Shown: in pieces, positions 33,597-41,102 of the stretch | Layout of the letters: each line of letters begins with the position of its first letter | Numbering within the stretch: position 1 is the first letter of the stretch | Assembly (NCBI GenBank): GCA_021846445.1 | Contig: JAJZWY010000006.1 | Location: 1-53,107, forward strand | Source: a bacterium | Lineage (GTDB): Bacteria > Patescibacteriota > Saccharimonadia > Saccharimonadales > UBA4665 | Reading direction: 5' to 3' | Length of the DNA stretch: 53,107 nucleotides | Translations under genes and position numbers: made by a program | The notes under the pieces: model-generated | Told to the model about the DNA's origin: nothing | Databases searched by the model: none | Seen by the model: the letters and a program-made list of their open reading frames with translations, nothing else

Positions 33597-33953
33597 CTAT
33601 ACTCCATCTTGCTTTAGGGCCTGTCGCATTATATCTAAGTCGAACCCTCCCCAAATACCATGTTCATTATTATCAATTCCGCAATCAAGGCAATCTTGCC
33701 GGATTAGACATCTTTGACAAAGAGCTATTGCTATGGCTCTATAATCTTTCACAGATCTTATTCCACTAACCGGATTATAAAACCAAAAGTTTGGGTTTTG
33801 ACCAGAGCATTTTCTCTGTTTATATTTTTCTTGACCAACAGTATCTTCCAAATTACTTTTAATGATAGGCCTATCTATCGGATCACGATAGAGTTTGTAA
33901 CTATTAATATTAGTAATATGACAACTTAAATGTCGTTCACTCTTATTTTCCAT
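33597..33953 (-). CDS. WhiB-like Fe-S regulatory protein (upstream copy)
   Basis: This 118-residue protein has Cys49 (RKCSG) and Cys79, Cys82 and Cys88 in LCQRCLIRQDC, followed by the classical WhiB turn HGIWGGFD. An extra Cys91 follows. The N-terminal ~45 residues are unlike known families. The open frame extends to 34103, but that start would lie inside the divergent tmRNA gene; ATG 33953 or ATG 33974 is more likely. It overlaps or abuts the second WhiB-like gene, so both form one transcript. Confidence 0.88.
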   Translation of the reverse strand: MENKSERHLSCHITNINSYKLYRDPIDRPIIKSNLEDTVGQEKYKQRKCSGQNPNFWFYNPVSGIRSVKDYRAIAIALCQRCLIRQDCLDCGIDNNEHGIWGGFDLDIMRQALKQDGV

Positions 33954-33987
33954 AATAACGGTGTAGTCTAGCATATTTTTTAAAATG

Positions 33988-34016
33988 TTGCAATATACCA
34001 AGGAATAGTATATACT
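33988..34016 (+). promoter_or_regulatory. tmRNA promoter with a palindromic -10 region
   Basis: TTGCAA (33988-33993), a 17-nt spacer and TATACT (34011-34016) sit just upstream of the mature tmRNA 5' end. The 10-mer AGTATATACT (34007-34016) is a perfect palindrome, so the same bases read TATACT on the minus strand and could also serve the divergent WhiB-like genes, though no clear minus-strand -35 is seen. Confidence 0.6.
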
Positions 34017-34029
34017 TTCTAAACTAGAT

Positions 34030-34424
34030 GGGGCTGAATTATAAGCTCGACGTTTGTACTTTATCAGTTGAATTAGCAAGCCGCTTGTCAGCGTTATAGG
34101 CAAAATTTATAGATGCAAAATCTATTTTTAGTAAAGTTGCTGATCTATTTAGACCACTAAACTTTGCGCCAGCTTTTGTTAGCTAATAAGTAAACAAAAG
34201 CAGTGCTTATCTTTATTCCAGATATGAGTTAAGTGCTTAATATATTTCTGGATGCTTTATTCTCCTAGGAATTCCTAATCTAGGAAATAACTAAGCTCAA
34301 ATTAGGAAAAGAAAGGTTTTTTTGTTATTTTTAGATACTTTTCTTTAATTAAAAATAACTAAGCATGTAGAGATTCAGCCAGATAAACGAACGGACCCGG
34401 TTGCAATAACCGGCAGCTCCACCA
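34030..34424 (+). ncRNA. ssrA: tmRNA (SsrA)
   Basis: The tRNA-like ends are clear: 5' GGGGCTG pairs with 3' CAGCTCC-A-CCA, and the T arm CCGGT-TGCAATA-ACCGG precedes it. TAGAT at 34110-34114 mirrors the pre-resume TAGTC of E. coli, setting the resume codon GCA at 34115. The tag reads AKSIFSKVADL...NFAPAFVS (23 residues) and ends with tandem TAA TAA (34184-34189). It lacks the usual LAA or ALA ending. Pseudoknots were not modelled. tmRNA with SmpB frees stalled ribosomes. Confidence 0.93.
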
Positions 34425-34539
34425 ATAAAGATTTGCATTTAGTGAATATTTTAACTATCCTGTATCTACACTAGATGAAGCTGCTAAGGTAACTGTTTAG
34501 GTTAAGTTTTCTAGGAAAGAATATTAAAAAGTAAGTTTT

Positions 34540-34575
34540 TTGAGGCGCAGCTAACTGTTTGTCAGATTACCTCAA
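34540..34575 (+). promoter_or_regulatory. Hairpin in the leader of the RRM gene
   Basis: TTGAGG (34540-34545) pairs with CCTCAA (34570-34575), and inside it TAACTG pairs with CAG-A-TTA around a TTTGT loop, giving about 12 base pairs with a 6-nt internal bulge. It ends 6 nt before the ribosome site AAGGAG, so it could modulate translation; no T run follows, so it is not a terminator. Confidence 0.5.
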
Positions 34576-34597
34576 GACATAAAGGAGTGAAAGGTTA

Positions 34598-34864
34598 ATG
34601 GCAAATAGATTATTTGTTGGATCATTATCTTGGGGAACCAATGATGACCAATTAAAGAATTTTTTTGGAAGTGTCGGAACCGTCATCTCAGCAAATGTAA
34701 TCGTAGATCGAGACAGTAATCGATCAAAGGGATTTGGTTTTGTTGAAATGTCGACGGATGAAGAAGCCAAAAAAGCTATTAGTGAATTAAACGGTAAAGA
34801 TCTCGATGGGAGAAATATTATCGTTAGTGAAGCTAGACCTAGAGAAGAAAACTCTAGACGATAA
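34598..34864 (+). CDS. RRM-domain RNA-binding protein
   Basis: The 88-residue protein is a single RNA recognition motif: RNP2 LFVGSL at 5-10 and RNP1 KGFGFVEM near 44-51, with a short basic tail (ARPREENSRR). Such proteins bind single-stranded RNA and are often cold-induced in bacteria. AAGGAG at 34582-34587 and a second purine-rich site GAAAGG precede the ATG. It lies directly downstream of tmRNA, with a structured leader between, and ends in a terminator, so it may be read from the tmRNA promoter. Confidence 0.93.
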   Translation: MANRLFVGSLSWGTNDDQLKNFFGSVGTVISANVIVDRDSNRSKGFGFVEMSTDEEAKKAISELNGKDLDGRNIIVSEARPREENSRR

Positions 34865-34876
34865 AAAATAATATTG

Positions 34877-34914
34877 ACACACCTTAAACATTATTTGGAT
34901 AGGGTGTGTTTTTT
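34877..34914 (+). terminator. Rho-independent terminator after the RRM gene
   Basis: ACACACC (34877-34883) pairs with GGTGTGT (34903-34909) around a 19-nt loop, followed by a T run to 34914. Confidence 0.75.
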
Positions 34915-34944
34915 ATTTGCTAAAACTAATAATTGGTTTTAATC

Positions 34945-34950
34945 TATACT
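34945..34950 (+). promoter_or_regulatory. -10 box of the trehalase gene, leaderless type
   Basis: TATACT ends 7 nt before the ATG at 34958, so the transcript should begin at or next to the start codon. Confidence 0.5.
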
Positions 34951-34957
34951 TCTAGAG

Positions 34958-36223
34958 ATGAAAATAGCTAAGCTTATCCCGGTAAAAATTTTTTCATTTA
35001 AGACAGATATTAATTTAAACCCAGCTGACCTCCAAAAAGCTAGGAAATATATAAAAAATTATTATCCTAAAATTACTGTTTATCATCCAAAAGACGATCA
35101 AAATTTATTGGGTTTACCCCATCCATATATTGTTCCGTCAAAGTCCGATAAAATATCATTCGATTTTTCCGAAATGTATTATTGGGACAGTTACTTTATT
35201 GTTCAAGGATTATTAGATTCTAAAAATAAAGATTTAGTAATAGGCATTTTAGATAATTTAATTTTTATGTTTAAAAAATTCAAAGTGATTCCTAATGCAT
35301 CCAGAATTTATTTGTTTGGTCGAAGTCAGCCACCTTTTTTAACTTCTCTAATCTTTGATATCTATCAAAAATATAACCTAGACAACAAATGGTTAAAAGA
35401 TCATATTAAGGTTGCTGAAGATGAATATACTATGGTTTGGCTAAATTCAAAACATCCCTTTTATCATAAAGTATTTGAGGGTTTATCTAGATACTATGAC
35501 GTAAACAATATTCATGATCTCGCCGAAGCTGAAAGTGGTTGGGACTTAACTCCAAGATTTAATCATCATGCTCTAGATTATCTACCAATTGATTTAAATT
35601 GTCTTTTATATAAATACGAGTTAGATTTTGCCCGGTTTTATAAAATAATTGGTGAAACTCGGAAGAGCATCAAGTGGGAAGATCGAGCAGAACAAAGGAA
35701 AAAAGCAGTTAATAAGCTAATGTGGGATGAATCAAAGAAATTCTTTTTTGACTATGACTTTACTAAAAACAAGAGATCTTCTATATCTTCTCTTGCCGCC
35801 TATTATTCAATGTGGTCGGGTTTAGCGTCAAAATCACAGGCTCAAGGACTTATTAAGAATTTGCGTAAGTTTGAACATCGGGGTGGTTTATCAACAACCG
35901 ATCAGCTTTTATTTAATCAGTTCGCTTTTGGGGCTATGCCAACCCAATGGGCCTTTCCGAATGGTTGGGCACCTCTTCATTATCTCGTTATCAAGGGTCT
36001 CGAAAGATATGGCTATCATCAAGATGCTAGAAGGATAGCAATTAAATGGTTAAAAACTAATCTCAACTGGTTTAATAAAGAACATATTTTTTTAGAAAAA
36101 TATAATGTCGTTAATCCTGATAAACCTCCAATAAAGGGTATTTATCCTTCTCAAGATGGGTTTGGATGGACTAATGCAATATTTGAAAGATTATCTCAAG
36201 AATACGTTGATAGGTCATTCTAA
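34958..36223 (+). CDS. Trehalase-like glycoside hydrolase (GH37), cytoplasmic
   Basis: GH37 enzymes split trehalose into two glucose units. Motifs in order are FSEMYYWDSYFIVQGL, FGRSQPPFLTSL, AEAESGWDLTPRF (with the catalytic Asp), QWAFPNGWAPLHYL, FLEKYNV and QDGFGWTNAIF. The second family signature normally reads QWDxPN; here the Asp is Ala. At 421 residues it is shorter than E. coli TreF and has no signal peptide. It stands alone with its own leaderless-type promoter, splitting two housekeeping groups. Confidence 0.88.
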   Translation: MKIAKLIPVKIFSFKTDINLNPADLQKARKYIKNYYPKITVYHPKDDQNLLGLPHPYIVPSKSDKISFDFSEMYYWDSYFIVQGLLDSKNKDLVIGILDNLIFMFKKFKVIPNASRIYLFGRSQPPFLTSLIFDIYQKYNLDNKWLKDHIKVAEDEYTMVWLNSKHPFYHKVFEGLSRYYDVNNIHDLAEAESGWDLTPRFNHHALDYLPIDLNCLLYKYELDFARFYKIIGETRKSIKWEDRAEQRKKAVNKLMWDESKKFFFDYDFTKNKRSSISSLAAYYSMWSGLASKSQAQGLIKNLRKFEHRGGLSTTDQLLFNQFAFGAMPTQWAFPNGWAPLHYLVIKGLERYGYHQDARRIAIKWLKTNLNWFNKEHIFLEKYNVVNPDKPPIKGIYPSQDGFGWTNAIFERLSQEYVDRSF

Positions 36224-36249
36224 GACTGTTAATTAGGCTAAATGTTTAA

Positions 36250-36255
36250 TATAAT
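36250..36255 (+). promoter_or_regulatory. -10 box of metG, leaderless type
   Basis: TATAAT ends 9 nt before the metG ATG at 36265, and no ribosome site is seen. Confidence 0.5.
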
Positions 36256-36264
36256 TGAAGCTAA

Positions 36265-37722
36265 ATGAATCAGTTTTATATTACATCTTCTATTCCCTAT
36301 GTTAATGGAGAACCTCATATTGGTCATGCCCTAGAGTTTATTTTGGCTGACAGTATGGCTAGGTATGCTAGAGAACTAAACAAACAAGTTATTTTTTCTA
36401 CCGGAACCGATGAACATGGTTCAAAAATTTTCAATAAGGCAAAAGAATTAAATTTAGATGTTTTAGACTTTGTGAATCAAACTAGCAATCAATTTAAGGA
36501 ATTGGCCAAGTCTCTTAACATATCGAATAATCGATTTATTCGTACTACTGATCAAAACCATATTGATAGAGTTAAATTAATTTGGCAAAAAATGTCCAAG
36601 GATTTTTATAAGGGTAAATATATTGGTTGGTATTGCGATGGCGATGAAGCTTATTTTACCGATTCCGAAGTTCGAAAAATGAACGGAATTTGCCCAAATC
36701 ACAATAAACCGTTTCAAAAAATCGAGGAAAATAATTATTTTTTCCCTTTATCTAAATATTCAGAAAGAATTTATCAGGCAATTGTTGACAATAAATTTAA
36801 AATTTACCCTGCGGGAAAAAGAAATGAAATGCTTAGTTTCTTAAGTGATGGTTTGGAAGATATAAGTATTTCTAGACCGATTAAAAAAGTACCATGGGGG
36901 ATAGAAGTTCCTGGAGATAGGACACAAACTATCTACGTCTGGTTTGAAGCTCTACTAAATTACATTACAGTTCTAGGTTACCCAGAACATTCCGATTTTA
37001 AACAATATTGGCCGGCTAATATTCAAGTTGTTGGTAAAGATGTTGCCCGTTTTCATGCAATTATTTTTCCGGCAATGTTAATGAACTTAGGCTTGGAGCT
37101 ACCCCAAAATTTATATATCCATGGTTTTGTGGGCATTAATGGTAAAAAAATGGGTAAAAGTTTAGGTAATAGCATTAATCCTAGTCAGATCATCCAAAAA
37201 TATGGTGTTGATCCAACTCGTTATTATTTTTTAAGGCATATCTCCTCATCTTCAGACGGTGATTTCAGCTTTGAGGCAATGGACGAAGCTTATAATAATG
37301 AATTAGCCAATGAATTGGGTAATCTGGTTCAACGATCTGTAGTAATGATCAACAAATATCTAAACGGAGAAATAGGAGATATTCCTCCACCAGAACACGA
37401 CATAATTCCATATAAAAGGGCTATTGAAGCATTTCATCTAGACCAAGCAATTGATGAAGTTTTTAAGCAGGTTAGATCGTTGAACCAATATATTGATGAA
37501 ACAAAGCCATGGGAGATTGCTAAACAAAATGATCAAGAACACCTTCGGGAAGTTTTAGAATATTTAGCAAGTTCAATTCTAGAAGTTGCTTTTTTGTTAA
37601 GACCATTTTTGCCTGAAACCGCCAAAAAAATAGAAGGTATATTTAAATCTAATAAATTACCCTCCAAAGTGGATCTACTTTTTTTAAAAATAGAGAAGTC
37701 CAAAAAGAATGAAGCTAATTGA
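36265..37722 (+). CDS. metG: Methionyl-tRNA synthetase
   Basis: This class I synthetase charges tRNA-Met. The signature HIGHA is in NGEPHIGHALEF, and the KMSKS loop appears as KMGKSLGNSI. GTDEHGSKI and VWFEALLNYITVLGY are also typical. The C-terminal helical anticodon domain is present, but the protein ends at 485 residues without the EMAP-like dimerisation domain of longer MetRS forms. tatD overlaps its end by 14 nt, as in the metG-tatD pair of many bacteria. Confidence 0.96.
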   Translation: MNQFYITSSIPYVNGEPHIGHALEFILADSMARYARELNKQVIFSTGTDEHGSKIFNKAKELNLDVLDFVNQTSNQFKELAKSLNISNNRFIRTTDQNHIDRVKLIWQKMSKDFYKGKYIGWYCDGDEAYFTDSEVRKMNGICPNHNKPFQKIEENNYFFPLSKYSERIYQAIVDNKFKIYPAGKRNEMLSFLSDGLEDISISRPIKKVPWGIEVPGDRTQTIYVWFEALLNYITVLGYPEHSDFKQYWPANIQVVGKDVARFHAIIFPAMLMNLGLELPQNLYIHGFVGINGKKMGKSLGNSINPSQIIQKYGVDPTRYYFLRHISSSSDGDFSFEAMDEAYNNELANELGNLVQRSVVMINKYLNGEIGDIPPPEHDIIPYKRAIEAFHLDQAIDEVFKQVRSLNQYIDETKPWEIAKQNDQEHLREVLEYLASSILEVAFLLRPFLPETAKKIEGIFKSNKLPSKVDLLFLKIEKSKKNEAN

Positions 37723-38527
37723 TACACATTGCCATATCCAAGATATAGGGCATCACGATAAAACTAATAATACAACCAAGCTTTGGTTGAAATTAAATAA
37801 AACCATAGATCAAGTTATTGAAGAGGCCAAAAAGCAAGGAGTTTTCGAATTGATCGTTGTTGGCTGCAATTTGGATGAAAGTATTTGGGCGGTTGAAATG
37901 GCAAATAAATATCCAAATGTATTCAGTTCTATCGGGATCCATCCACACGAAGCAGATAAATATGTGAATAGAAAAGATTGGATAGATAAATTTCAGTTGC
38001 TTATTAAAAATCCAAAAGTTGTTGCTATTGGAGAATGTGGTTTAGATTTTCACTATAATTATTCCCAGCAATCAAACCAGCTTACTATTTTAAAAGAACA
38101 AATAAAGCTAGCAAAAACTAGTGATAAACCAATTATTTTTCACGTTCGGGAAGCCTTTGATAAGTTTTGGGAAGTGTTAGATAAATATAATTTAGAGCAT
38201 CAATTAAGAGGTTTACTGCATAGCTTTGTTGGCAGTCAACACGATCTGGAAGTAGCACTTAGAAACAATCTTTATATTGGTATCAATGGGATTGCCACGT
38301 TTTGTAGAGATAATAGCTTACTCGATATTTACAAAAAAGTGCCAAACCGTGCGATAGTCCTTGAAACGGACTCTCCCTACTTGACTCCTGTACCTTTCCG
38401 TGGTATGATTAATACGCCTAAAAATGTTAAACAAATCGCTAGATTTTTAGCAGAACTAAGGGGACAGAAGGTGGAACACTTGGCACAATTTAGTACTGAA
38501 AATAGCCAAAAATTGTTCGCTATTTAG
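37709..38527 (+). CDS. tatD: TatD-family metal-dependent hydrolase (DNase)
   Basis: The 272-residue barrel enzyme shows metal ligands in LIDTHCHIQD, SIGIHPHEAD, IGECGLDFHYN, IIFHVREAF, GLLHSFVGS and LETDSPYLTP. TatD proteins act as DNases, including on 3' ends, and may help in repair or nucleic acid turnover. The gene begins inside the end of metG, so they are co-translated. Confidence 0.93.
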   Translation: MKLIDTHCHIQDIGHHDKTNNTTKLWLKLNKTIDQVIEEAKKQGVFELIVVGCNLDESIWAVEMANKYPNVFSSIGIHPHEADKYVNRKDWIDKFQLLIKNPKVVAIGECGLDFHYNYSQQSNQLTILKEQIKLAKTSDKPIIFHVREAFDKFWEVLDKYNLEHQLRGLLHSFVGSQHDLEVALRNNLYIGINGIATFCRDNSLLDIYKKVPNRAIVLETDSPYLTPVPFRGMINTPKNVKQIARFLAELRGQKVEHLAQFSTENSQKLFAI

Positions 38528-38555
38528 TTTGTTATAAAAAGTATAAAGGGGAGTG

Positions 38556-38876
38556 ATGGGATTATTTAGTTATAAGCAACCAGTTAAGGAAGAGCATGAA
38601 AGTCTTAAAGGGTCTGAATTATTGAGAGAGATTGAAAATAGACTGGAAGTTTTGGCCAAAGCTTTCCAAAAAACCCAGGCCTTAGAGACTATCTTGGGAT
38701 TGAACAGAGAAACGGAAGTTAGAAAAAATCGAGTTCTAGATCAATACGAAACTAATTTATCTCAGGATGGCAATATCACAGATTCGGTTAAATTTAATCC
38801 ATCTAATTCTCCCGAAATTGACAAAATTACTCAATTAAGAAACCAGCTAGACGAGATTTATGAAGAGGTTGCCTAA
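38556..38876 (+). CDS. Hypothetical protein, helical
   Basis: This 106-residue product is not recognised. It is charged and mostly helical, with likely coiled-coil stretches at about 18-45 (LLREIENRLEVLAKAFQKTQAL) and at the C-terminus (IDKITQLRNQLDEIYEEV). It has no signal or membrane span. The start is ATG 38556, with AGGGG upstream; the adjacent GTG 38553 is less likely. The following unknown gene begins 1 nt after its stop, so the two may work together. Confidence 0.6.
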   Translation: MGLFSYKQPVKEEHESLKGSELLREIENRLEVLAKAFQKTQALETILGLNRETEVRKNRVLDQYETNLSQDGNITDSVKFNPSNSPEIDKITQLRNQLDEIYEEVA

Positions 38877-38877
38877 G

Positions 38878-39258
38878 ATGTCTTTTTTTTCCTATCTTTT
38901 AAAAAACACCAATAACCCAAAAATCAAGCTTTCTAGAGAAAGAAAGTTGATCAAATTTGAATCGACATTTGGCCGAAAATTATTTGGGAAGATAGACCAG
39001 AATAGTCAACGGGAATTTTTTTGTTTAGATTACGATACATGGGTTTGGTACGAAAAGATTAGATTGAGCGATGGTTCAATTAAAGAAAACAGCATCAAGT
39101 ATTTATTAAGAGAACGAGACATTCTCAAGAGTTTAAATGGTGAATTGTATAGTGTAGTTTCCAAAGATGAAACTAAAAATTTATTAACAGCTATTAAAGA
39201 ATATGTTAAGATTATCCAGAATGAATATGATTTGATTCTAACAGGATTAAATAAATAG
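38878..39258 (+). CDS. Hypothetical protein
   Basis: The 126-residue protein has no recognised family. Its first half is basic (KIKLSRERKLIKFESTFGRKLFGK), its middle aromatic and acidic (FFCLDYDTWVWYEKI), and its end helical (LLTAIKEYVKIIQNEYDLIL). ATG 38878, 1 nt after the upstream stop, is preferred over ATG 38860, with GAGG about 9 nt upstream. It lies 21 nt before the cysteine desulfurase gene and is probably in the same transcript. Confidence 0.6.
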   Translation: MSFFSYLLKNTNNPKIKLSRERKLIKFESTFGRKLFGKIDQNSQREFFCLDYDTWVWYEKIRLSDGSIKENSIKYLLRERDILKSLNGELYSVVSKDETKNLLTAIKEYVKIIQNEYDLILTGLNK

Positions 39259-39279
39259 AACTGTTTCAAAAATTGTTAG

Positions 39280-40422
39280 ATGAACAAAAAACAATCAATT
39301 TATCTAGATTATGCTGCATCTACTCCCATAGATCCAGATATTCTAAATCAAATGAATAAGATTGTTTTAGATCATTTTTATAATCCATCAGAAATTTATC
39401 AAGAGGCTGTATTATCTAGAAAAGTTCTAGAGGATTCAAGGCTTAGAGTTTCACAGACTCTAGAAGTTAAGTCTTCAGAGATTATTTTTGTTGCTGGTGG
39501 AACTGAAGCTAATAATTTAGCTATCTCTGGAATAATGGAGAACTTTAAAGATTCTAATCTAATTGTCTCCTCCATAGAACATGCTTCTATTCTAAAACCA
39601 GCAGAACAATATGATTATAAAATTGTCCCTGTTAATGCTCAGGGTTTAGTGGAAATAGATAAATTAGCAAAATTGATTGATCAAAATACAGTCTTAATTA
39701 GTATTTTATTAGTCAATAATGAAATTGGAGTTATTCAAGACTTAAAGTCGATTACTAATTTAATTAAAAAAATAGTAGCTAACAGACGATCACAAGGAAA
39801 TAGTCTGCCACTTTATTTTCATACAGATGGCTGTCAAGCGCTTAACTATCTCAGACTGAGACCTACCAGACTAGGTGTTGATTTAATGAGTTTAAATGGT
39901 TCCAAAATTTACGGCCCCAAACAATCTGGAGCATTATTTGTAAAAAGTGGCACTAAAATAACCCCTATTATATTAGGAGGAGGTCAAGAATTTAATTTAA
40001 GAAGTGGAACTGAGAATTTAGCAAATATTTATGGTTTTTCTGTTGCTTGTCAAAAAGCTCAGTTTATCCTAAAAGATGAGGTCAAAAGAATTACTCAAAT
40101 TAGAGATTATTTAATTCAGGAACTGAGTCTAAATCCTAAAATAAAAATCAATGGGTCATTAAGGCATAGAGTTGCTAATAATATTAACTTTCGGATTGAA
40201 GGAATAGATAACGAATGGTTAATCTTAAAACTAGATTCAGAAGGGATTATGGTTAGTTCAGGATCTGCTTGTAACGCCTCAAAACAAGAACTATCTCACG
40301 TCCTTAAAGCTATTAAGCTATCTGATGATCAAATTCGAAGCTCCATTCGAGTTACTCTAGGACGGAGAACTACAATGGAAGAGATAAAAATATTATTAAA
40401 ATATATAAATAAGCTGATATAA
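39280..40422 (+). CDS. Cysteine desulfurase (NifS/IscS family)
   Basis: This PLP enzyme takes sulfur from cysteine for tRNA thiolation or Fe-S clusters. Motifs are YLDYAASTPIDP, GGTEANNLAI, SSIEHASIL, FHTDGCQAL, the PLP lysine in LNGSKIYGPK, RSGTENLANIYGF and the catalytic loop VSSGSACNAS. Length 380 is normal. mnmA, which needs such a sulfur donor, lies 5 kb downstream beyond the ATP synthase genes. The two WhiB-like proteins would be other users of its product. Confidence 0.95.
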   Translation: MNKKQSIYLDYAASTPIDPDILNQMNKIVLDHFYNPSEIYQEAVLSRKVLEDSRLRVSQTLEVKSSEIIFVAGGTEANNLAISGIMENFKDSNLIVSSIEHASILKPAEQYDYKIVPVNAQGLVEIDKLAKLIDQNTVLISILLVNNEIGVIQDLKSITNLIKKIVANRRSQGNSLPLYFHTDGCQALNYLRLRPTRLGVDLMSLNGSKIYGPKQSGALFVKSGTKITPIILGGGQEFNLRSGTENLANIYGFSVACQKAQFILKDEVKRITQIRDYLIQELSLNPKIKINGSLRHRVANNINFRIEGIDNEWLILKLDSEGIMVSSGSACNASKQELSHVLKAIKLSDDQIRSSIRVTLGRRTTMEEIKILLKYINKLI

Positions 40423-40423
40423 T
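40415..40423 (+). promoter_or_regulatory. Extended -10 promoter of the ATP synthase operon
   Basis: TGATATAAT overlaps the stop codon of the cysteine desulfurase gene and lies about 43 nt before the first ATP synthase gene, which has a strong AAGGTGGG ribosome site. Confidence 0.6.
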
Positions 40424-40466
40424 AAAAACATTATCACTTTGATACATTAATAAGGTGGGTTAATTT

Positions 40467-41102
40467 ATGACAATTTGGTGGCTTGTACTTATCATAACGG
40501 TATTGGTTGTAGGGACTATTGGTTTTTTGTGGGTGGCTGTTAAGCTTACTTCAATTTTAAACAATCAAACAGATATTAATCTAAAGAAAGCAAACGATTC
40601 TTTAGATAGGGTAAACGGAAAGAATGTTGTAGATGTCTTTAATAATGAGTTTAGGGAAGAGCTTCGGAATAAAGGTAGGCTCCTTTTCGAAAAGATTATA
40701 GGAGATAATGCAATGTTTTTACAACAAGATTTACGTTTAACCACAGCACAGTTAAATGACTTTTTGAAAGATCAAATTAGTCATACCCTAAAGGAAGAAT
40801 TTTCTAAATATGAACAATCGATTAGTGATGCTAAACAGTTGGCCATTGAATCAATTCAAAAAACGCTTGTGTCCCTGGAAGAACAAAGAACAGAATTGGC
40901 TAATCAGATTAGAGATGAAATCGCTAAAGACAAAGATAAATTAATTGCTAATTTCGAGGATCACATGGCTGAAATCTTAAACCATTATATTATTGAGGCT
41001 ATCGGAAACCAAGTTGATTTATCCGATCAACTTGAATATATTTTTGGAGATTTAGAAAGCAACAAGGAAGCTATTGCAGAGGATCTTAGAAATGGAATTT
41101 AA
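40467..41102 (+). CDS. F-type ATP synthase b-subunit-like protein
   Basis: The 211-residue protein has one N-terminal membrane span (about 4-27) and a long charged helix forming a likely coiled coil to about 165, the layout of the peripheral stalk b subunit. It is longer than usual b subunits (about 156-170) and lacks a strong family motif; position before delta, alpha, gamma, beta and epsilon supports the call. AAGGTGGG precedes the ATG. The delta gene overlaps its end. Confidence 0.68.
   Translation: MTIWWLVLIITVLVVGTIGFLWVAVKLTSILNNQTDINLKKANDSLDRVNGKNVVDVFNNEFREELRNKGRLLFEKIIGDNAMFLQQDLRLTTAQLNDFLKDQISHTLKEEFSKYEQSISDAKQLAIESIQKTLVSLEEQRTELANQIRDEIAKDKDKLIANFEDHMAEILNHYIIEAIGNQVDLSDQLEYIFGDLESNKEAIAEDLRNGI

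Noticed and set aside
33714..33929. Plus-strand frame opposite the WhiB-like gene
   Set aside because: The minus strand encodes the WhiB cysteine motif; the plus frame has no motif.
33954..34103. N-terminal extension of the upstream WhiB-like protein to 34103
   Set aside because: It would run through the tmRNA promoter and 5' acceptor stem, and the extra residues show no conserved pattern.
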